From Setaria digitata (lineage: Eukaryota > Nematoda > Chromadorea > Rhabditida > Setariidae): a stretch of 64,000 nt of DNA. The notes beneath the pieces are model-generated. The model saw nothing but the letters and a program-made list of their open reading frames with translations, did no database searches and was not told the DNA's origin. A program made the translations under genes and the position numbers. Shown here piece by piece: positions 46,456-61,200 of this stretch (position 1 is its first letter; each line of letters opens with the position of its first letter). The stretch lies in the NCBI GenBank assembly GCA_003640385.1, contig RCAB01000064.1, positions 142,722-206,721 of the forward strand, written 5' to 3'.

Positions 46456-48237
46456 TCAGACATATCGAGGCGGTAAAACCAACGTTCCGTCATAATCGCC
46501 AGCTGGAAGTTTTTTTCGATCAACATCATCGAAATAGGGATTCTTTAAAAGCTGCTTCGCTGAGATTCGCTGTGCTGGGTCGTAAATAAGCATATCCTAC
46601 AAAGCATGCATACAGTGACGAAATTATTGAAATCTGAAATTATTAAATATTCAAACTTCCAGTAAACTAATCCTGACTCGTAAAATCTTGATGCCTTCAG
46701 GATCCATGTAAGGATCAAGAATTTTCCGGAGACCATCTTCCTTCCATTGGGGAAATGACATCTTGAAATCTGGAAGCTGGGTAACTCCATGCCAAATATC
46801 TTCCGTAGGGGTCGACATTATTCTGAAAAATGATTAAAGAAGAGTAGTTGGACAAATAAATATCAGTAGAGTAAACAAACCGAAAAATGCGGAAAATTTG
46901 GTCAATTTCAGAGTCGCCCTGGAACAGCGGAACCTTTGTTGCCATTTCAGCAGCAATGCATCCAATGCTCCATATGTCAACGCCCATCGAATAACGAGTT
47001 GCACCAAGAAGCACTTCCGGAGCTCGATACCACAATGTGACAATCTGTTGGAAAAGACAATTTAATATAATACTCCTGAAGAACTTTTCTTTCTTTACTG
47101 AAAGCAAGAGATGGAAATGGTATAGCTTACTTCATGAGTATAAGCTCTTATTGGAATACCGATAGCTCTTGCAAGGCCGAAATCAGCAAGTTTGATAGCC
47201 CCATTTTGATCCACCAGTAAATTCTGCGGTTTCAAATCACGATGTAGAACACGTCTTTGGTGGCAGAAACAAATTGCTTGCAATATTTGATAGAGATAAG
47301 ATTTTTGCTATAAAAGTTAATTAATGATGTCTTTGTTATTCATCTTATTAACTCTGCAACAAGAAAGAAAATTGCAGGAGTTTGCTAACCAGTGTTTTGT
47401 CCATAAGTTCATTATCAGGAACTGTATCAATGTATTTCTTCAAATCCATATAGAGAAATTCAAAAATTAAGTACAACCGATTCTCTTCAAGTATGATTTC
47501 TTCAAGTCTGAAAGCGTGAAGCCTCGTCAATCAGCTATGTAAATTCAAGAATGAAATGTCTGTCTGTACTAATACATCCACAACCACTCTACGTATATTT
47601 TTGGGTCCATTTTTGAATATAAATGTAGTCGAAACGAACCGTTCTGGTTTCCAATTTATCTACTGAAATTTCAAAAAAAAAAAAAAGAAATCCATTAACG
47701 GAAAACCAACGCAACGATGTTTGGATGTGTTAGTTCGCGAAGTAGTGAAATTTCCCGAATCGCTGTTGCCGGCACACCTTCATCTTCATTTTCCAAGCGA
47801 ATCTTTTTCATTGCAACCATCTTTCCTGACCGCTTATCAATACCTTTGTAAACGACTCCGTATGTTCCTGAGAATATAGCATGGAAATGTTTTAATAGGA
47901 TGAAAAAAGAAAAAAAAAAAAATTTAAAGACAATTAAGACACAGTGTTAGGCAGTAATTAGGAAATTAAAAGGATACTAATACGTTTTATCCAAGAACTA
48001 ACAAGCGATTCAGCCTAGCAAAGCCCATCACAATATAACCAGTTTAGTTAACCATTGAAAAAGTCATTTTTCATTTTTCTTGGTTACTGCAGCCCTCATA
48101 TCTTACATGCAGTTAAACTATCACAATCAAAGATCGAATAATTTTGGTAATCGTACAATGAAAAATTAAAAAATACCTTCACCAATTTTTTCGACTCGAC
48201 TATAATTTTGTAAAGCACTTATCTCTCCCGATTCCAT
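46456..48237 (-). CDS. cdk-1: Cyclin-dependent kinase 1 (cdc2)
   Basis: CDK1 drives entry into mitosis with B- and A-type cyclins. Seven exons: 48237..48177, 47867..47711, 47507..47390, 47307..47131, 47044..46881, 46822..46678, 46596..46456, giving 320 residues. It shows [11 protein letters not shown] with inhibitory Thr/Tyr, [29 protein letters not shown] (Ala in place of the Ser of PSTAIRE), [34 protein letters not shown]-loop [25 protein letters not shown] and [13 protein letters not shown], then a short C-terminal extension ending LPPRYV that is common in nematode CDK1. Closest by motif content to CDK1 rather than CDK2/3 (GDSEIDQ, LKKYID). The downstream paralog shares its intron positions. 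Confidence 0.95.
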
Positions 48238-49589
48238 CCTCTACCCTGCAAAAGAATTGAACAGTTCACGACTTTTCTTTCTGAAAGCCGAATTTGGAGA
48301 ATAAACAAAATGTTTGGTATGCTGTCATCAATAAAGTTAATTGTTCAGCTTATTGTATGCAGCAGTTCATTATCTAACAGCGCATTAGCTAAAAGTTTTA
48401 TGGCCGAATATCCCGGTGGAGAAGGGCCAATTTTATTGAAATTTATTCCACTTTTGCGTATATAAATTTGATGTGAAAAATATGAATGAAATTAAAATAA
48501 CTGAAGAAAAAACACTTGATACATTAAGCTTGAGTGAAGGCTTATACTCATTAATTAATTATCACTAAGCTGAATGTGAATCATACAGGAATAAGTGTGG
48601 CAAATAAAATAATAAAAATAAAGCACAGCAAGCAGGAATCAATATTTTTCCCTTATTCTGGATTTCGAAGAATTCATGAAGCATGTGATCGGAAGATCTT
48701 AGGGTAAGGCTCACCTCTAGAATTGACCAAAAAGATATACACTCCACGAACTGCAAAACGGAGTCATAGCATAATTTATTTCAGAGAGTTATAATAATTT
48801 ATAAAGTTGTAATGTAAGCAAAATTATAATTGTGACCATTTCAACAGAAAAACTTAAAATGTAATTCTATTTAGTTCATAAAGTATTATCTAATTAAGTT
48901 CACAGAAATATGAAATGATTAGTCATTTAGTCCTGGCACAGCATGAAGGTCTTAAAGTCCTGAAGGTACCAATTCATTTGAGATATCTTGGCAAGTAAAC
49001 AGTAACTACAGAGATCTCAGGAAACTTCGGAGGCAAGAGAGGTATTCGTGGAAACCTTGCAGAAGTGCAAAAATCTCGCAGAATCTAACGGCGTTGAGGA
49101 AACACGCTCCAGTTCTCGAAAGCTCAGCCTCCGTTTAGCTGTCACTGTCACCACGTACACCCTCATGCGTCGGCCCCCCGATCGAACGCAATCACCGCCT
49201 GCTCGAAAACTGTTTATTTAAATTTGACCAACACGTTGGCGCCTTCTCTAAGGATCGCTGTGAAATAGAGAATCCTTTCCGCAAGAGTTTGAAGGCATTT
49301 GCAGTCCCCATCCCCATGCTTCGATCTCTGTGTGGTGCGGGAGGGAAGTTTCTAAGTGAGTTGTTATCCAGAAACGAAGGCCTAAACTAATTTAAATGGC
49401 TAGATTACAGGTGATGGGAAGGGAAATGGGCAAAGTTGCTGCCACTGTCAATGTCATCTCCTGTTTTACACGGTAACAGATGGCATTATCAGTTTTTTAT
49501 CCTTGAAACCATTAATATTAACTACTGAACATACAAGATGTGAATCACCGCAAATTATAGTAAAGATAAGAACATCACTGATGGCTTCC
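48238..49589. other. CDK1 upstream region with a GC-rich island
   Basis: About 49110-49260 is markedly GC-richer than the surroundings and contains TTGGCGCC at 49236-49243, an E2F-like core, about 1 kb upstream of the CDK1 start. The rest is AT-rich without features. It also contains the 3' flank of the CDGSH gene. Confidence 0.4.
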
Positions 49590-50959
49590 TCATGCTCCAG
49601 ATTTCTTTACGATGAGTGGTCCTACATTATCACCGGTGACTTCATTGTGCTTGTTGTGGCTTCCATCACAGTAAGGCCACTGCAGCAGAAGTTTTAATCA
49701 ATTAATAATCCATCAAAATTAAATTCACTTAATAAATAAATAATGATCGAGTCGCTGTGTCATATATAACATGACAAATAATTCTAACCACCATGGTTAA
49801 AACGAGACTCTCTCACATATTATACCTATACTCGTATCTCGTATCTCGAAATATAAAAGTATATAACACTGAGTAAAAATAGCCATCATTAAGGTATAGC
49901 AAGATTGCGCATAGATTTTTTGATTCCTCAAGTATTCCTATCCTAAGCGACTGCTTTTGGATTTAAACTTGAAATGTATTTATTTCACTGGCCTAGGAGG
50001 AATTGCTCTGCTGCGCAACAAAATAAACTGATGCTTAACAGTTTAAACTGAAGCTTACTTCACTAGACGACAGCCGCCAAAACTGAATAACAAATTATCT
50101 TTCCTCTTTTGAGTGACCTTCTAACACTCTCGTTTACAAAAACAACCATCAAAATGCAGTGAAATTATTCTTTGAAATGCCTATACTGTTTATGTTGGTT
50201 TCAGTCCAGGACAATCCAGTAACTAGAATATATTAGAATGTTTCTATCATACGACTTTTTCATCTCTCAAATACGAAAAATTTTATATGACCCCTAGACA
50301 CTTCAAAATGATTAGTGAATAATATGATTACATGTTAAATATATCACAACCAGAATACTCATTAATGTAACATTACAAACTAACATTGTTGCTTTTCCAA
50401 CATCGACAAAAGACCTTCTTCTCGCCAATGTCCTCTATTTCAACCGTTTCAGCCACCTCGAAATGGAACATATAAAATCATAACAGAATTTCTTGTCGTA
50501 TCATTATCAAAGAACCTTTGATGAGTTCTCTGCCACTACCGAAAGCAAATCTAGTAATGTCATCGTGATCATATAATTCGATCAAATGTATCGATGTAAC
50601 TCTATTTAACATAAAAATCACTTTGTCGGTGGAAAGTTTGACTTTATTGTTTACTCGCGTTTTCTTTCTCGTCAGATGCACGCCAATGAAATACCCAACC
50701 AATGCGGACCCAATCAATGCACCAATTCCTACCAGCCAATCCTTTGCAATATGGTATTCTGTCAATAATAGAAATATCCCTTATTTTTACATAAACATAA
50801 AATACTGCAAAGCAGAATTCATACAACAAAATTATATCGCTTACGTAAATTGGTATTAAAAGATTTTTATTTTTTTTAAACCTTGATAGAAATTGGAAAT
50901 GTAAACGTACGAGGTTCGTGAAATAAGCTAGAACCCACAGGTCTGCAATTTCCGTTCAT
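49590..50959 (-). CDS. CISD: CDGSH iron-sulfur domain protein (CISD1/CISD2 type)
   Basis: CISD proteins are small dimeric proteins anchored in the outer mitochondrial or ER membrane. They hold a redox-active 2Fe-2S cluster and affect iron, redox and calcium balance. Exons 50959..50911, 50758..50622, 50456..50385, 49679..49590 (phases 1, 0, 0) give 115 residues. An N-terminal membrane span ([19 protein letters not shown]) is followed by [13 protein letters not shown] and the complete cluster motif split by an intron: [16 protein letters not shown], exactly C-x-C-x2-S-x3-P-x-C-D-G-S-H, then [11 protein letters not shown]. Length and order match CISD1/2. Exon 1 is inferred: its ATG lies 7 nt after a TTTACAG acceptor. 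The large last intron (about 700 bp) hides the last exon from ORF scans. It starts 443 bp past the METTL1 stop, same strand. Confidence 0.9.
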
Positions 50960-51401
50960 TTAAGAATCTGTAAACACGGTAAATAAGTTCGAAAATTATT
51001 TTTGATGTTTAAGCAGTAATATTTCGAAAAGCAAAACATGAGTGATTTAAATGGTAAAGTAACCAGACAGTAGTTGACTGAAAAATTGTTTCGGAAAATT
51101 TAGTTTTATATAAAAAATTTCATAATATTTATTCGCAGTTTTAACAGCAAATCAAGCAGAAAAGAACAACACCGGGAAACTAACAAAATTGTGAAATTCA
51201 AATATTTTCCAATATTTCAAGAATGAATAACAACCTGCAGAAGGAAAACTACTTCTGAGAGAGAAAAATAGTTAGCATTGCAATGTCATCTCCAATAACC
51301 CTTTTTTGATCAGCTAACATCAGTTAATCAAAGAATATGAGGAACCAATAAATAAAAGTGAAATATATTACAAAGCCAACTTTGCACACACAGTAATTAC
51401 A

Positions 51402-53145
<1,744 letters not shown>

Positions 53146-53529
53146 TCATTCAATATGTCTATCTAAATCAAACCAATAGGTAGATCCGATCGGTATCATC
53201 CAAGTGATATGTTTATCAAAGAAATCAAATGTCAGCACCAAATATCAAGAAAAACTTTCCCTAATACAAGTACAAACAAAACATTGCGAAAATTACCCTC
53301 AAAATAATGTTCAACTTAAGGCTACATGAAAAATATATCAAAACACGATAAGATTTAACCGTTACCAATGGAAGCATCAATATGTTGCCATGAGCAAAAC
53401 GCTTTCTACACTTTCACTACATTTCATTTTCAATTGAATAATTTAGCAATTTAAATAAGCAAAGCACGAAGATGCTGCATATTTGACCTACGACACCGTA
53501 ACGTTCATCATTTATTTTACAAACAAAAA

Positions 53530-56500
53530 TCACGGATTATCCCGAGCAGCAGCAAAGAGCTAAAATGATATCACAGACAAGGAAGACAAGGTGATATGGA
53601 ATGATGTGCATTACAGAATAAGATAAAATTACTCACATCAGAATTTTGATGATGGCTTTCCAAAACATCGACTTTCGACAAAGGAAACTTTTACAAAAAA
53701 AAAAATTTGAAGCACCGGTTACTTTGAACAGAAAAAATCTGAAAAAATCAGGCATAAAGAAATGTAGATTTGGTATTTAGTTCACTGTGAAACTGAAAAT
53801 TCCAATAAATAGTGATATTATCATTCAGCACAAAATCAAAAGACCACGTAATTTAGAAACTGTAAGAAGAGATGATACAAAATAATCACAGTAACAATCA
53901 GGATGATCACACTCTGGGAAGATCTTTACAATAACATCTAAATTATATATCGTTAGAAATTTAAATTCTATATAAACAGTTATTCATTCATATAGAGTTT
54001 AAAAAAATTCATCACATTTCAAAAAGAAGGCATTAAAAAACTTCCTAATAAATTGTTCCTATTTGAACAAAGGTATACGCTAAAAACGGGTAAAAGTATG
54101 ATCTTACAGTTTACTCGAAAATTTTAAATCATCATATTTGTGAGGTCAGAACATGTACGAGCTCAGCAAGTAATATGTTTCCACCATGAGCTGCAAATGT
54201 TCAAGTGAATATTCCTAACAAATACCACGACTTTTCATTCGAGAACCTGAGAGACCTGATTCAACTTCTCTGTCCCGTGAAAACGTGAAGCTTCCTGCGT
54301 TTAGTAGGTAATTCTATAGCAGAAACCTAAACTATAGAATTTTTACAAACACCAGCAACAAATTTCCAAAATTTTAAGAGAAATTCTCGATTATTCTCTA
54401 ACGAAAAATACAGCCTCGCAAAAACGACGAAAGGTAAAAATGGTGTCGACAGAAATAAACAGAAAGTATGCTACTAACCCAGTCCAAAGCAAATTACCAA
54501 GTATATAACAAACCTGAAGAGGCCAACCGCCTCCAATAACACCGGCTTGAACCGAAGCACCAGTTACAACAGCTAGCTCTGGATCAACACCGTGATTTGG
54601 TGCTTTGCTAAAAAAAAAAAAGAAATTGTATAGACAATGAATCAAACCACTTCGTACTAACGGTCCTGTTGTTAATAGTACTGAAAAGATAAACCATACT
54701 TAAACCTTTCTCCTATGCTCATTTGCTGAATTTTCCGATACTAATAAAAACAAGTACTTCAGAAATCGAGAAATTTACCCGAAATACCGACCGACAACTG
54801 AACGTACACGTGGAATACGAGTTGAACCACCAACTAGTACAATTTCATCAATATCACACGGCTTTATTTCAGCGTCATTTAAAGCTGCTTCTATTGGTTC
54901 TGTTATACTTTCAAACAAATCTTCATTCAAGAATTCAAACTTCTCGCGTGTAAGCTAGAAATAAAGACTATATTTTATAATTTCTTCCAAGTTCTGGAGT
55001 TGTAGCTTTTAAGGAAATTTAAGGAAATTTAAAAACAATATCCTTCTTAAAAGTAAGATTAATTATATTCTTACCACATAATTAATTTTTCCAAGTGACC
55101 GCAAGTTCAAGTCAATATTTGTGACAGGAAGAGTAGTGAGTTGGATTTTTGCATTTTCAACTGCAAGACGCAATTGCTGAATATCTTCTTTGTTATCCAG
55201 CACATTCCCATAATTTTTTTCTATCTGCTGCAATATAGGAAAAGAAAATAAGTAGCAGATAAACAAATAGCATTTTTGGATATACGATAGAATACGATCA
55301 TTCCTTTTCTAAAACATCTGAAAGTAGCATCACTCCCGTCAAAATTTAAGCTTAAACTTAGAAAAGCAAATAATGCAGAAATTTCAGTATTTAAGCACTT
55401 TACTGCACACTGAAATTAATAAGTAACACATAACATAAATATTACCTGCATCAAATAGTTCTGAACACGATCATTAAAATCTTGACCACCAAGCCTATTA
55501 TTACCAGCCATTGCTACAGTTATAAATACGCCTCCTTGCAACCACAATATTGAGACATCTAACGTACCTCCACCTAAAAAAAACTACTCTTCATATACTA
55601 ACTGAGTTCACGTTAAAATGCTAAAACAGAAAAATAAGATATATGTGGAAAAAAGGTAGAAACTGGCATGTGTTAAAAAATATTTTATGTGAACAGTTTT
55701 GCCTCAAAATTCATGGTATTCATTCCAAGAAAATACAAAGTTCATATAAATAAAAAAAAACTAGTAAAAACTAACCCAGATCAACAACAACAATGTACTC
55801 AACGTCTTTTTTCTTGTGTAAGCCATAAGCAAGAGCAGCTGCGGTTGGTTCACTAATTACACGGCGACTTTCCATTCCTGAAAAATCCATAGAGTTTAAG
55901 AGAAAAACGTTCTGACCGCCAAATAAATAAATTTGACTTACTTCAATTCAAGTAAAGTGCTGCAAGATGCTTTTGTGTAACTAATAACGAACCAGCTTTT
56001 TCAAGCGCTAGTGAGGTAGCATTCCGCTGCGCATCATCAAATTCAGCTGGGACAGAAATAACTGCCCGCATGATCTGTGTCCCGTATTTCTTCTCCGCTG
56101 CTTTTCGAAGGTGATTTATTATAATAGCACCAACTTCCTCTGGTCTTATCTCCCTGTTAAAAAAGGCATTAAAGAAGTATACGATAGAGCCACCAACTCT
56201 GAGAAAACTTTCTCACAAACAGAAATTCCCCGAAAGATGCAAATCATTACTGCTGCATCATCTTCTAGCGCAGTAGAAAATTCTGTTCTATGTAAACTTA
56301 CTTGATTTCATCATTTTCCAGTGGAATAACAAAAAATGCATTCCCTTCTACGTCTAATTGGATTTTAAATGGGTACCGCTTTCTGTCAACCTATAAAAAA
56401 ACCAAATAAGATAAAACTACTACTTTTAATAACTTGTCGCCGCACAATCTCAAAGTTTTTGGATTTTATCTGGAGCAGATTTCTCGATTATAACTCGAAT

Positions 56501-57432
56501 TCTTTAACTTGAACTCCCATCTGTGCTACTGCTAGAAGCCATTCATTACTGTAGCTTTAAAAAGAATTTCCACTACTATGAAATATGCGCCTATAATGAT
56601 AAGAGAAGGCACGGGATTTTAAGCCATATAGTTATTGCCAGTAATCAGTAACACTGCTAAAAGTACAAGAAAATTATAAACCATTTATAACTCTACTAAT
56701 GACAGAGTAAAAGTACTACCTGAAATTGTGGATCGTCTTCAGATAACTTTTTGCCAATGAAACGTTTGGCATCATATATTGTTCGTAAAGGATTGCTCTC
56801 CTGCTGTTCAACAGCCTTCGAACCCACTATTACCGTACCATTTGGTCTACGATTTTAAATATATTAGGAAATGAGGGAAAAAACCTTGTTACGTATTTGG
56901 AAAAACATAAAAATGAAGCAAAAGGAAACCTTATCTGGACTTTACTATACACACAAAGAAAAAAACAGCGGTAACTTACAAAAATGCAACAACACTTGGA
57001 ATACTTTGTCGTCCCGTCTCATCGGCAATTATATCTGTCGCCCCAGTAACAGCCTGATATATACCAATTGATGAAAATGTTGTACCCAAATCAATAGCAG
57101 CAATTTTAGGTGGTGGAGGAGGTAATCCATATTTTCGAGCCAAATAACCAGCCAAAAGCACGGACAGTAAAGAAGTCCCTGAATTCATGGCATCAATGAA
57201 TTTACAATGAAGCACTTGCCTCGGCCAGAAATAATTTTTAAAAAGCTGTTCAAATTTTCCATGATAAATATGTAGAACAGTTGTTAAAAGGCAAGGACAC
57301 ACAGCAACACAATCTACTTAGTTCACTCTATTCCTAATTCCGTGCAGACAGACGTAAGAGACACAATTGTTGCATTATGATAGGAAAAACTGTAAACAGG
57401 ATCTTACCCAGTAACGACAACGAAAATGACAT
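53530..57432 (-). CDS. stc-1: HSPA13 / STCH, ER-associated HSP70-like ATPase
   Basis: HSPA13 is an HSP70-type ATPase of microsomes that lacks the usual substrate-binding domain. Twelve exons: 57432..57408, 57178..56980, 56846..56720, 56390..56302, 56153..55993, 55877..55776, 55573..55446, 55227..55075, 54954..54779, 54607..54514, 53687..53637, 53559..53530, giving 444 residues with all phases agreeing. An N-terminal hydrophobic anchor ([15 protein letters not shown]) precedes the ATPase signatures: [77 protein letters not shown] and [15 protein letters not shown], ending in GGGWPLQ as in the family. The last two short exons are inferred from good splice sites; an AATAAA (minus strand, 53511-53516) follows the stop. 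Reading through the exon 10 donor instead would end at 54391 with a hydrophobic tail. Confidence 0.93.
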
Positions 57433-58204
57433 TGGTAAAAATGACGTGGAGAACTTTAAACGGTACGCTCCTGAGGATAACTGTTAAGACACAACAAACA
57501 TCACTGCGCTGTAACTGTTGCACCGCTACGTACTGCTACCCCTCACGTATGTTTACGTATCGTCTCGCGTATATCACAGTAGAAGGCACCGCCTGGCCGG
57601 CCACGAAATACCGGCCAACCGGCCAATCATGTGATGAAGAACGAGCAAGCGAAAGTGTTGCGAGGAAATGTCCCTCTGGCCTTCTGTTCAGCAAGACTAA
57701 GGCTGGGATTTTTCGAAACACTAGTAATTAGCAGTTTATAAAGAAAGCTATTCTCATGAATGAGTCATTTGTAGTGATTGTTCGTCGTACTGAACGGTTA
57801 TACTCTAACATCCTTTTAAAAGTAATTTCAATGCATTTATTAATGGCAAGCGGTCATTCGTGACCCTTTCATTGTGTGGTGGCAGTTCAGAATTGAGTTA
57901 GCCTTCTGAAATCTTGTTACAACTGGTTTGATGTCCTCTAATTGCTTTACTCTTTAGGGAGCTTCAGCTATGATTCATTGTTAAGTAGACTCTAAAACTG
58001 TTTCAGTCAGATAAATAAAACTGAGTCAAAGTTGAAAGTCTTCATATGGAAAGTGGATAATTTTGGCACATGGAAGGAAGTTAAAAGTTATAAAATCAAA
58101 GACTTCAACAAAATGAAAAATAAAATTACGAATTCGAAATTACTTCAAATTTCTCTAATTTTAAATCCAAAATTGTACTCTACAGAATTTCAGTACTAAA
58201 TCAA
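57433..58204. promoter_or_regulatory. Divergent promoter region of HSPA13 and PPP phosphatase
   Basis: The two genes start 772 bp apart and point away from each other. 57530-57670 is GC-rich, with a TGGCCGGCCA palindrome at 57594-57603 and a CCAAT box at 57623-57627 repeated in form (GGCCAACCGGCCAAT). This side is close to the HSPA13 start. The half toward 58205 is AT-rich without clear signals. Confidence 0.5.
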
Positions 58205-61200
58205 ATGCCCCGAAATTCGGTAATTCAGCATACTTTGCCATGTCCGCCGTTGCAGCAAGAGGAAGTTGATCAACTTATCCATGGGATGTTAAATGCTTCC
58301 GGTATTCCGGGACATCGCCTCAGTGAATTAATCACTTTGGAAAAGTTGCTTTTCGTAAGAGTCACATCTGACATTGTTAGAAAGAAAAAGATTGAAATAG
58401 GAAGAATTTTGAAGGGAAACCGATGTGGTCACTGCTGCTGGATTGGACCCCCAGGTGGAAGAACTTGGTGGGAATGATGAATCCACAGTACCTGTTGCTG
58501 CTCTTCCAATATCGAACATTAGATCTCGAGAGCAAAGACTCAACGATATCCAGGATTGTGATCCGTTGCAGATCTGTCACAAAACTGTTGATCTCCTAAG
58601 AGAGTGTGGCACACTGGAGTATATTCATGACCCGGATGGTGTCGCTATATTTGGTGATTTACATGGCAGTTTGTATGATTTATTCCGGGGAATAAAGGAT
58701 GCAGGGTGGCCCACCGAAAGAACTTTAATCTTCCTTGGTTAGTGATAAAGCATCTACGACAGTGCTGAGCTTGAGCGGAAGACGCTGTTGAAAGAGCAAA
58801 TCACCGTGATCATACCATATCCGCACAAAATTACCTTCTACATTCTCCAGTAACGATTGTGACTTTTCAGGAGACTACATCGACCGCGGGAAACACTCCC
58901 TCGAAATAGTACTCTTCCTTTTCCTGTTGAAGTTACGCTACCCCAAGCGAGTGTACCTGTTACGTGGCAATCATGAAACGATGGGTCAATGCTACGCTAA
59001 TGAAGAAGAGGAACGGGGGTTGATTCGAAGTGTACCTTCGCATTGCTTGCTTACCTTCTCTTGCTTCTCGGCACCCTTCACGTGACGTTTGCGTCCTGAA
59101 AATAACGCTTGACCTCTTGTACTTTAGAGAGATCACTTGACCTCTTGTACTTTAGAGAGATCACTACTTAGTATACAGGATGACAAAAATGGTCTTTTTA
59201 CAGATTGAATGTTGTTATCCAAACGCTGATAGGAACTTAATATTATTTAATATTAACTTTGTTTTCGATCACTTACCACTTGCTGCAATATTATCTGGTC
59301 AGTATACTTTCACGATATATGTGCCTTTCAGAAACTTTTACATACAATAATTCTGCAAGCTTTCATGTGTCCAACGTTTTTTAGTCAGAAAAGTAAAGAA
59401 AGGAAGAATAGAAAACTATAAGGTCTCTACTAAAAGTCCTGCTATTAGTAGTTAATTAGCAATAGTATTTCCCTTATATTACCACTGTTGCTCATAATGT
59501 GCAAAGACAAGCAAATTGAATTACAACGGCTAGTTCAGATCAAGTATTACTCTGTCATGGTGGCATTTCGCAATTTGTAAAATCCAGGAAAGATATTGCT
59601 CGGATACCCCGACCACTTACATGGCTTGCACCGGAAATAAATGTATTCCATATAAGCATTATGACTGATATTTTATGGGCTGATCCATGCAAAGAGATAA
59701 CGTATGCATTTGCTTAACATCCAAGTGAACAGTAATTTTCGTTTCTCGAGACTTAGTTTTGAAACTTCCAATGCAGTGTTACTCTAATGCAATTTTGCAC
59801 TTATTTGAAAAAACAGAAGTAGCAAAATGTCAAATGTGGTTTTCCAAAAGCCTGGAACTATGGATATGACTAGCCATATAAGACTACCAAACAACCTCAG
59901 AGATATTCTCAATGCTACGTTAGAGTTTCAATGTCAGGTCGAAGTATGCACCTTCTGGACGTGGTGCGTCATATGTTTTCAATCGAAGAGCCCTAAAAGA
60001 GAAACTAAGAGAATTAAATTGTCGAGCCCTCATACGTGGCCATGAAGCAAATGCTGTGAGTTCGCTACAAATCACACTCTGTTTGTAGTTTGCCGTTCAT
60101 GCAGTAGTAAGGTATTAATTATCTCACCGCTGCCTAGTTGAATTAGTCTGCTTCTTTCTATTTTGACACTATAGATAAGCAATATCAAGTACTAATTGGT
60201 GATAACTAATATCAATCACAATATCAAGCACCAACTGGATGACTTTGATTTGAATATTTAGGAAGCCTGGCTAATCTGCATAACACATCATGTAAGGAAA
60301 TTCTGCTTTATAACATAACTGAAAACACTGAAACATTTTTCAGAGTGGTTTCATGAAGGTGTTCAATGGACTTTGTTATACTGTGCATTCATCACCTGCA
60401 GTTGATGATGAATATTACGTAGCGGCTGTTTTACTGATTGATTTTAATGAGACAACAAAACTTTTGAAAGGTCGTGTTGTGTATCACTCAACGAAGGGGA
60501 ATTTGGAACATTTGAGAGAGGATTTGGCAACAAATTTTGAGGAGGTCAGGTATGTCTTATTTCCTTATCACTCATCACTGCAGCTAGGGATCAGAGGAAT
60601 CTAAGGAAATCAGTTAATATTGCATGCCATTGATCGGAACAGACCAAAATACTATGCTGTGATACTTTCAGACACCTTTATCCCCTTAGTCCAGCTGATC
60701 AGGTTTTTCCCCAGTGCTGGTCCTGCAGCAGGTTCATGGAAGGAGTGCCAGAAGCGATTTTCAAGTGGCAGCGATGTCTTTCCCACTTCGATTACTATAT
60801 GATCATGCGAGTTTGTAGTTATCAATCAGTTCTATTAAATATTAGAAGCAGCGTTGTAAGCAATGAAATGCTTTATATTCTTGACAAAAGTGACAATATG
60901 TAAATAGGAAGCTAAGAAACAATGCGAAACAATTAGCACTTATTAATCACTACTAAATTCCATCGAAAATGCAGACTTTTGTCATACCAATGCACACACA
61001 ACTTTCTCTTTCTTATCAGAAATAATTGAATGCAATTTGAAGGAATATCGAACTGGCGAGCACAATGTCCTGTTTGAGGAAGGTTTCTTTGATGAAATGG
61101 ATGCTATAACTAAGGATAACTTGCATGAACTCTATAAAGCTGCAGCTTTTTGTTACCCGAGATTTCTCAGTATCTTAGTAAATGAAAATTGTACGTTCAT

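Noticed and set aside
54391..54513. HSPA13 read-through C-terminus with a hydrophobic tail
   Set aside because: The frame stays open to 54391, but GTTTGT after GGGWPLQ is a usable donor and two in-phase downstream exons followed by AATAAA give a better end.
57590..57630. ER-stress element (ERSE) upstream of HSPA13
   Set aside because: CCACG and CCAAT are both present, but in the wrong order and spacing for CCAAT-N9-CCACG on either strand.
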